From NCBI RefSeq assembly GCF_016405905.1, contig NZ_JAEFCB010000011.1, forward strand, positions 1 through 64,000: DNA of 64,000 bases. Reading direction: 5' to 3'. Below are positions 58,784-64,000 of the stretch, in pieces. A program made the position numbers and the translations under genes. A model generated the notes under the pieces. It searched no databases. It saw only the letters and a list, made by a program, of their open reading frames with translations, and was not told the origin of the DNA. Source of the DNA: Variovorax sp. IB41. Its GTDB lineage: Bacteria; Pseudomonadota; Gammaproteobacteria; Burkholderiales; Burkholderiaceae_C. Every line of letters starts with the position of its first letter. Position 1 is the first letter of the stretch.

Positions 58784-60166
58784 ATGAGTCTGCGCATCTA
58801 CAACACGCTGTCGCGTGAATTGGAGGAATTCTCCCCATTGCAACCTGGCAAGGTGCGCATGTACGTTTGCGGCATGACGGTCTATGACTTCTGCCACATC
58901 GGCCATGCCCGCATGATGATGGCCTTCGATGTGGTGCAGCGCTGGCTGCGTGCCAGCGGCTACGGCGTGACCTACGTGCGCAACATCACGGACATCGACG
59001 ACAAGATCATCGTGCGCGCCGTTCAGCGCGGCATCACCATCCGCGCGCTGACCGACGAAGTCATCGCGGCCATGCATGAAGACATCGGCGCGCTCGGCAT
59101 CGAGCCGCCCACCGTCGAGCCGCGTGCCACCGAGTACGTGCCGCAGATGCTCGGCATCATCGAGACGCTGGAGCGCAAGGGACTGGCCTATCGCTCGCCC
59201 GATGGCGACGTGAACTATGCGGTGCGCAAGTTCCCGGGCTACGGCAAGCTGTCGGGCAAGTCGCTGGACGAACTGCATGCCGGTGAACGCGTCGCAGTGA
59301 TCGAGGGCAAGCAGGACCCGCTCGACTTCGTGCTCTGGAAGGCGGCCAAGCCCGCCGAGCCGGACGATGCCAAGTGGGAGAGCCCCTTCGGCACCGGCCG
59401 TCCGGGCTGGCACATCGAGTGCTCCGCAATGAGCTGCGCCACCCTTGGCGAGACCTTCGACATTCACGGTGGCGGCGCGGACCTTCAATTCCCGCACCAC
59501 GAGAATGAAATTGCGCAAAGCGAAGGCGCCCATGGCAAGCCGCTCGCGCGTTTCTGGGTGCACAACGGCTTCGTTCGCGTGGACAACGAAAAGATGTCCA
59601 AGAGCCTGGGCAACTTCTTCACCATCCGCGAGGTGCTGCAGAAGTACGACGCCGAGAGCCTGCGCTTTTTCCTCGTGCGCACCCACTATCGCAGCGCGCT
59701 GAACTACAGCGATGCACACCTGACCGACGCCCGCAACTCGCTCAAGCGCCTGTACACGGCACTCGACCTGGTAACGCCCGCACCGGTCACGCTGGACTGG
59801 ACGAATCCGCACGCAGCGGCCTTCAAGGCTGCGATGGACGAAGACTTCGGCACGCCCGGCGCCATCGCGATCCTGTTCGAGCTGGCCACCGGCGTTCACC
59901 GCACGCAGTCCGCGGAAACCGCCGGGCTGCTCAAGGTGCTCGGCGGCACGCTGGGCCTGCTCCAGGGCGACCCGAAGGCGTTCCTGCAAGCAGGCACGGG
60001 CAGCACGCTCGACGAGGCCGCAATCCAGGTGCTGATCGCCCAGCGCGCAGCGGCCAAGGCTGCGAAGAATTTCGCCGAGGCCGATCGCATCCGCCAGGAA
60101 CTGTTGGAGCAGGGCATCGTGCTCAAGGATTCGCCCACAGGCACGAGCTGGGCCGCCGCGCAGTGA
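58784..60166 (+). CDS. cysS: Cysteinyl-tRNA synthetase
   Basis: 460 residues from ATG giving MSLRIYNTLSRELEEF. HIGH motif: MTVYDFCHIGHARMMM; zinc ligands in MYVCGMT, IECSAMS and FPHHENEIAQSE; KMSKS motif: VDNEKMSKSLGNF. It charges tRNA(Cys). An upstream in-frame extension crosses the promoter gap. The stop overlaps the next gene's GTG. Confidence 0.97.
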   Translation: MSLRIYNTLSRELEEFSPLQPGKVRMYVCGMTVYDFCHIGHARMMMAFDVVQRWLRASGYGVTYVRNITDIDDKIIVRAVQRGITIRALTDEVIAAMHEDIGALGIEPPTVEPRATEYVPQMLGIIETLERKGLAYRSPDGDVNYAVRKFPGYGKLSGKSLDELHAGERVAVIEGKQDPLDFVLWKAAKPAEPDDAKWESPFGTGRPGWHIECSAMSCATLGETFDIHGGGADLQFPHHENEIAQSEGAHGKPLARFWVHNGFVRVDNEKMSKSLGNFFTIREVLQKYDAESLRFFLVRTHYRSALNYSDAHLTDARNSLKRLYTALDLVTPAPVTLDWTNPHAAAFKAAMDEDFGTPGAIAILFELATGVHRTQSAETAGLLKVLGGTLGLLQGDPKAFLQAGTGSTLDEAAIQVLIAQRAAAKAAKNFAEADRIRQELLEQGIVLKDSPTGTSWAAAQ

Positions 60167-60834
60167 ACGGAACCACCAACCCCATGCCCGCTTCCAAAAA
60201 CCCGACCGTTCAGATCTACACGCCGGACTATTGGGAAGAGGCCTGCAAGCACCTGGCCAAGAAAGACCGCGTGATGAAGCGGTTGATCCCGAAGTTCGGC
60301 GAGGCCTGTCTCGAATCGCGCGGCGATGCGTTCACCACGCTGGCACGCAGCGTCGTGGGCCAGCAGATCTCGGTGAAGGCGGCGCAAACCGTCTGGGACA
60401 AGTTCGCCTTGCTGCCGCGCAAGCTGACGCCGGCCAACGTGCTCAAGCTCAAGGTCGACGACATGCGCGCGGCGGGCCTGTCGGCGCGCAAGATCGAATA
60501 CCTGGTCGACCTGGCCCTTCACTTCGACTCGGGCGTGGTGCACGTCGATTCGTGGAAGGACATGGCCGACGAGCTCATCATCGAGGAACTCGTGGCCATC
60601 CGCGGCATCGGCCGCTGGACGGCCGAGATGTTCCTCATCTTCCACCTCATGCGCCCGAACGTGCTGCCCGTGGACGACGTGGGGCTGCTCAACGGCATCA
60701 GCGTCAACTACTTTTCGGGCGACCCGGTCAGCCGCAGCGATGCCCGCGATGTCGCCGTGGCCTGGGCGCCGTATTGCAGCGTGGCGACTTGGTATATTTG
60801 GCGATCGCTGGACCCCGTGCCGGTCGCGTATTGA
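60163..60834 (+). CDS. AlkA-type DNA-3-methyladenine glycosylase
   Basis: 223 residues from a GTG overlapping the cysS stop; an ATG seven codons later is an alternative. The helix-hairpin-helix/GPD motif is LVAIRGIGRWTAEMFLIFHL with the catalytic aspartate in LPVDDVGLLN near residue 172. It removes alkylated purines in base-excision repair. It shares a strand with cysS and accA. Confidence 0.9.
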   Translation: MNGTTNPMPASKNPTVQIYTPDYWEEACKHLAKKDRVMKRLIPKFGEACLESRGDAFTTLARSVVGQQISVKAAQTVWDKFALLPRKLTPANVLKLKVDDMRAAGLSARKIEYLVDLALHFDSGVVHVDSWKDMADELIIEELVAIRGIGRWTAEMFLIFHLMRPNVLPVDDVGLLNGISVNYFSGDPVSRSDARDVAVAWAPYCSVATWYIWRSLDPVPVAY

Positions 60835-60853
60835 AATAAAACAGGAGAAGACG

Positions 60854-61834
60854 TTGGCGAAACGAACCTTCCTCGATTTCGAGCAGCCCATTGCGGAACT
60901 CGAAACAAAGATTGAAGAACTGCGCTATGTACAGACCGAATCGGCGGTCGACATTTCGGAAGAAATCGATCAGCTCGGCAAGAAAAGCCAGCAGCTCACC
61001 AAGGACATCTACAGCGACCTGACGCCCTGGCAGATCACCAAGATCGCGCGGCATCCCGAGCGCCCCTACACGCTGGACTACGTCAACGAAATCTTCACCG
61101 ACTTCGTCGAACTGCACGGCGACCGGCATTTCTCGGACGACCTGTCGATCGTGGGCGGCCTCGCGCGCTTCAACGGCGTGCCCTGCATGGTGCTGGGCCA
61201 CCAGAAGGGCCGCGACACGAAGGAGCGCACCGCGCGCAACTTCGGCATGAGCAAGCCCGAGGGCTACCGCAAGGCCCTGCGCCTCATGAAGACGGCCGAG
61301 AAATTCAAGCTGCCCGTGTTCACCTTCGTGGACACGCCCGGCGCGTACCCCGGCATCGATGCCGAGGAACGCGGCCAGTCCGAAGCCATCGGCCGCAACA
61401 TCTTCGAGATGGCGCAGCTGGAGGTGCCGATCATCGTCACGATCATCGGCGAGGGCGGCTCCGGCGGCGCGCTGGCCATCTCGGTCGGCGACCAGCTCGT
61501 GATTCTGCAGTACTCGATCTATTCGGTGATCAGCCCCGAAGGCTGCGCCTCGATTCTCTGGAAGACCAGCGACAAGGCGCAGGAAGCGGCCGATGCGCTG
61601 GGCATCACGGCGCATCGCCTGAAGGCGCTGGGCCTGGTCGACAAGATCGTGAACGAGCCGGTCGGTGGCGCACACCGCGACCATCGGCAGATGGCCGCGT
61701 TCTTGAAGCGCGCGCTCAACGACGCATTCCGCCAGGTCAGCGACCTGAAGCCCAAGGAACTGCTGGACCGCCGCTACGAGCGCCTGCAGAGCTACGGCCG
61801 TTTCAACGACACCAAGGCCGACACCGGCAGATAA
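60854..61834 (+). CDS. accA: Acetyl-CoA carboxylase carboxyltransferase alpha subunit
   Basis: 326 residues from a TTG with AGGAGA upstream, giving MAKRTFLDFEQPIAELETKI; the ATG-initiated extension runs into the glycosylase gene. Key parts are FVDTPGAYPGIDAEERGQSE, IIGEGGSGGALAISVGD and SPEGCASILWKTSDKA. With AccD it transfers carboxyl from biotin to acetyl-CoA, starting fatty acid synthesis. Confidence 0.96.
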   Translation: MAKRTFLDFEQPIAELETKIEELRYVQTESAVDISEEIDQLGKKSQQLTKDIYSDLTPWQITKIARHPERPYTLDYVNEIFTDFVELHGDRHFSDDLSIVGGLARFNGVPCMVLGHQKGRDTKERTARNFGMSKPEGYRKALRLMKTAEKFKLPVFTFVDTPGAYPGIDAEERGQSEAIGRNIFEMAQLEVPIIVTIIGEGGSGGALAISVGDQLVILQYSIYSVISPEGCASILWKTSDKAQEAADALGITAHRLKALGLVDKIVNEPVGGAHRDHRQMAAFLKRALNDAFRQVSDLKPKELLDRRYERLQSYGRFNDTKADTGR

Positions 61835-61855
61835 GCCCCTTAGATAAGCCCCTTA
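61830..61855. repeat. Perfect 13-base tandem duplication
   Basis: GATAAGCCCCTTA occurs twice in a row. The first copy contains the accA stop codon and the second ends at the first base of the tilS ATG, so the spacer between the genes is essentially the duplication. Confidence 0.9.
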
Positions 61856-62814
61856 TGAGCGAAGCCTTCGAACGCGCCATGGCCGCGTTCGAGCCGGCGC
61901 AATGGCCGCTGGCGGTGGGCTTCAGTGGGGGTGCGGACTCCACCGCCTTGCTGGCCGCCTGCGCATCGCGCTGGCCGGGGCAGGTCGTCGCTTTCCATGT
62001 GCATCACGGGCTGCAGGCGGCGGCCGACGATTTCGAGCGGCATTGCGGCGAGGTGTGCGAGCGGCTCGGCGTGCCGCTCGTCGTGCATCGGGTCGATGCG
62101 CGGCATGCGCCAGGTGACAGTCCCGAAGACACGGCGCGGCGTGCTCGCTACGAAGCGTTCGCCGTCATGGCGCGCGCGGATGCGATCCAGTCCATCGCGC
62201 TCGGGCATCACGCCGACGACCAGGTCGAAACGCTCCTGCTGGCACTGTCGCGCGGCGCCGGTCTTCCGGGGTTGGCGGCCATGCCCGCGTATGCCGAGCG
62301 CCATGGCTTGAACATCCATCGGCCTCTGCTTGCGGTGCCCGCGGCCGACATCCGTGCCTGGCTCGCGACGCGAGACCTGACGTGGATCGAAGACCCGAGC
62401 AATGGCGACGCCCGCTACACCCGCAACCGGATTCGCGCGGTGCTGCTGCCCGCTTTGGAACAGGCTTTTCCGCAGTTCCGCGCCACGTTCGCGCGCAGCA
62501 TCGGCCATGCGGCGCAGGGGCAGCAACTGCTGCTCGAACTTGCCGCGCAAGACCTTGAAACCGTGGGCGATCCGCCCGTCATCAAGGCGCTGCAGGCGCT
62601 CTCGAGGGCCCGCCAGGCCAATGTGCTGCGCCATTGGCTGATGCGGTCGCATAGCTGCGCGCCCAGCGCCGCGCAGCTCGACCAGCTGCTCGACCAGGTC
62701 CGCGCCTGCACCACGCGCGGCCACCGCATCCATCTCAAAGTGGCCGGCGGTTTTGCCGAGCGAAGGGGCGACCGGCTGCATTGGTACAATGCCCCGCCCT
62801 CGCCGAAGACTTAG
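61855..62814 (+). CDS. tilS: tRNA(Ile)-lysidine synthetase
   Basis: 319 residues, shorter than E. coli TilS (about 430), so the C-terminal domains are reduced. The PP-loop is GFSGGADSTALLAAC, followed by the family motifs VHHGLQAAADDFERHC and SIALGHHADDQVETLLLAL, and NRIRAVLLPALEQAFPQ. It modifies the wobble base C34 of tRNA(Ile) to lysidine and is essential in most bacteria. It follows accA by 20 bases. Confidence 0.94.
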   Translation: MSEAFERAMAAFEPAQWPLAVGFSGGADSTALLAACASRWPGQVVAFHVHHGLQAAADDFERHCGEVCERLGVPLVVHRVDARHAPGDSPEDTARRARYEAFAVMARADAIQSIALGHHADDQVETLLLALSRGAGLPGLAAMPAYAERHGLNIHRPLLAVPAADIRAWLATRDLTWIEDPSNGDARYTRNRIRAVLLPALEQAFPQFRATFARSIGHAAQGQQLLLELAAQDLETVGDPPVIKALQALSRARQANVLRHWLMRSHSCAPSAAQLDQLLDQVRACTTRGHRIHLKVAGGFAERRGDRLHWYNAPPSPKT

Positions 62815-62828
62815 CTCGGACAGCTTGC

Positions 62829-62862
62829 AGGGCGCCGCCTAGACAGCGGCCCTTTTCTTTTC
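62829..62862 (+). terminator. Intrinsic terminator or attenuator before lysC
   Basis: AGGG-CG-CCGC pairs with GCGG-CCCT as eight base pairs with a two-base bulge and a seven-base loop, followed by TTTTCTTTTCT. A TACAAT box at 62785-62790 lies upstream, so lysC transcripts starting there would have to pass it. Confidence 0.65.
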
Positions 62863-62875
62863 TCTGATTTCACCC

Positions 62876-64000
62876 ATGGCATTGATCGTTCACAAATACG
62901 GCGGTACGTCGATGGGCTCGACCGAGCGCATCCGAAACGTCGCCAAGCGCGTCGCCAAGTGGGCGCGCGCCGGCCACCAGATGATCGTGGTTCCGAGTGC
63001 CATGAGCGGCGAGACCAATCGCCTGCTGGGCTTGGCCAAAGAACTGGCACCGAGCAAACCGGGCGACGCCCACAACCGCGAACTCGACATGCTGGCATCG
63101 ACCGGCGAGCAGGCGTCGTCGGCCCTCCTGGCCATCGCGCTGCAGGCCGAGGGCATGGAGTCGGTGAGCTATGCGGGCTGGCAGGTGTCGGTGCGCACCG
63201 ACAACTCGTACACCAAGGCGCGCATCGAGAGCATCGACGACACGCGCGTCATGGCCGACCTGAACGCGGGCAAGGTGGTGGTCATCACCGGCTTCCAGGG
63301 CGTGGACGACGCGGGCAACATCACCACGCTGGGCCGCGGCGGCAGCGACACCTCGGCCGTAGCCATTGCGGCTGCCATGAGGGCGCACGAGTGCCTGATC
63401 TACACCGACGTGGACGGCGTCTACACGACCGACCCGCGCGTGGAGCCCGATGCGCGGCGCCTGACCACCGTGAGCTTCGAGGAAATGCTCGAGATGGCCA
63501 GCCTCGGCTCCAAGGTGCTGCAGATCCGCTCGGTGGAATTCGCCGGCAAGTACAAGGTGCCGCTGCGTGTGCTCTCGAGCTTCACCGCATGGGACATCGA
63601 CATCAATGAAGAGGCCAAGTCCGGCACGCTGATCACTTTCGAGGAAGACGAAAACATGGAACAAGCCGTCGTATCCGGCATCGCATTCAACCGCGACGAA
63701 GCCAAGATCTCGGTGCTGGGCGTGCCCGACAAGCCAGGCATCGCGTACCACATCCTGGGCGCCGTGGCGGACGCCAACATCGAGGTGGACGTGATCATCC
63801 AGAACCTGAGCAAGGACGGCAAGACCGACTTCAGCTTCACGGTGCACCGCAACGAATACGCCAAGACCATCGACCTGCTGCAGTCGAAGGTCATGCCCTC
63901 GCTGGGCGCGACCGAGATCGTGGGCGACACCAAGATCTGCAAGGTCAGCATCGTGGGCATCGGCATGCGCAGCCACGTGGGCGTGGCGAGCAAGATGTTC
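62876..64000 (+). CDS. lysC: Aspartate kinase, 3' end cut by window
   Basis: The visible 375 residues cover the kinase domain and the first ACT domain. Signatures are VHKYGGTSMGSTERIRNVAK, GRGGSDTSAVAIAAAMRAHE and YTDVDGVYTTDPRVEPDARR, then the regulatory region SGTLITFEEDENMEQAVVSG. It starts the aspartate pathway to lysine, threonine and methionine. The end of the second ACT domain is missing. Confidence 0.96.
   Translation, partial: MALIVHKYGGTSMGSTERIRNVAKRVAKWARAGHQMIVVPSAMSGETNRLLGLAKELAPSKPGDAHNRELDMLASTGEQASSALLAIALQAEGMESVSYAGWQVSVRTDNSYTKARIESIDDTRVMADLNAGKVVVITGFQGVDDAGNITTLGRGGSDTSAVAIAAAMRAHECLIYTDVDGVYTTDPRVEPDARRLTTVSFEEMLEMASLGSKVLQIRSVEFAGKYKVPLRVLSSFTAWDIDINEEAKSGTLITFEEDENMEQAVVSGIAFNRDEAKISVLGVPDKPGIAYHILGAVADANIEVDVIIQNLSKDGKTDFSFTVHRNEYAKTIDLLQSKVMPSLGATEIVGDTKICKVSIVGIGMRSHVGVASKMF

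Noticed and set aside
1..64000. tRNA, rRNA, CRISPR arrays, insertion sequences, prophage genes
   Set aside because: Reading both strands I saw no T-loop/anticodon arrangement, no spaced direct-repeat array, no transposase or integrase and no phage structural genes.

Overview
This window is chromosomal DNA from a high-GC Gram-negative bacterium. The gene content (tctDE/tctBA citrate-type transport, ybgC-tolQRA, a ribD-ribE-ribBA-ribH-nusB cluster, short TilS, type IV pilus minor pilins, LpxH, AccA, CysS) and the style of the intergenic DNA point to a betaproteobacterium of the order Burkholderiales, most likely Comamonadaceae close to Variovorax. The genus is an inference; no rRNA or tRNA gene lies in the window to fix it. 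I see no insertion sequence, prophage, integrase or CRISPR array. Both ends are cut: a BASS-family transporter on the left and aspartate kinase on the right.

Layout. 1-2950: a minus-strand set (HD-domain protein, class II aldolase, BASS transporter), divergent from a Crp/Fnr regulator with a perfect operator-like palindrome between them; it looks like an uncharacterised catabolic unit. 3071-8634: an orphan branched-chain-type binding protein, a TonB-domain lipoprotein, trmB-gluQ, an FAD oxidoreductase and a LysR regulator. 8795-12054: pirin, DoxX, WrbA-like flavoprotein, second pirin (a redox/electrophile response type of cluster) and a conserved unknown. 12119-16576: TctA and TctB with the TctD/TctE two-component system but no TctC receptor. 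16590-21428: TrhO-type rhodanese, dnaE and a YgiW-type periplasmic protein.

21403-32311 is the most unusual stretch. Reading down the minus strand, ybgC-tolQ-tolR-tolA is followed not by tolB-pal but by an FtsI-type penicillin-binding protein, then a two-gene overlapping operon: an M48-like zinc metallopeptidase and a 1744-residue protein that joins a kinase-like domain with its catalytic residues missing, a DUF4011 region, a split superfamily 1 helicase and a Vsr/MTES_1575-type nuclease fold. I regard this pair as the best candidate for an undescribed (possibly antiviral) system here.

32367-37550: aminotransferase, nusB and riboflavin genes in a chain with 4-base overlaps; the RibBA protein has a GTP cyclohydrolase II half without its zinc cysteines (RibBX-like). 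37721-44762: pilV-pilW-pilX-pilY1-pilE-fimT, the minor pilin and tip adhesin operon. 44791-46622: nrdR and glyA, glyA preceded by a recognisable ZTP (pfl) riboswitch. 46698-51968: lytic transglycosylase, a 600-base gap holding a multi-helix structured RNA that ends in a strong intrinsic terminator, and a giant AsmA-like DUF748 protein. 52159-58560: DUF349 protein with a Gly/Arg/Asp-rich disordered tract, MtfA-like peptidase, lpxH, two cyclophilins and a TPR protein. 58784-64000: cysS, AlkA-type glycosylase, accA, tilS and lysC in one direction.
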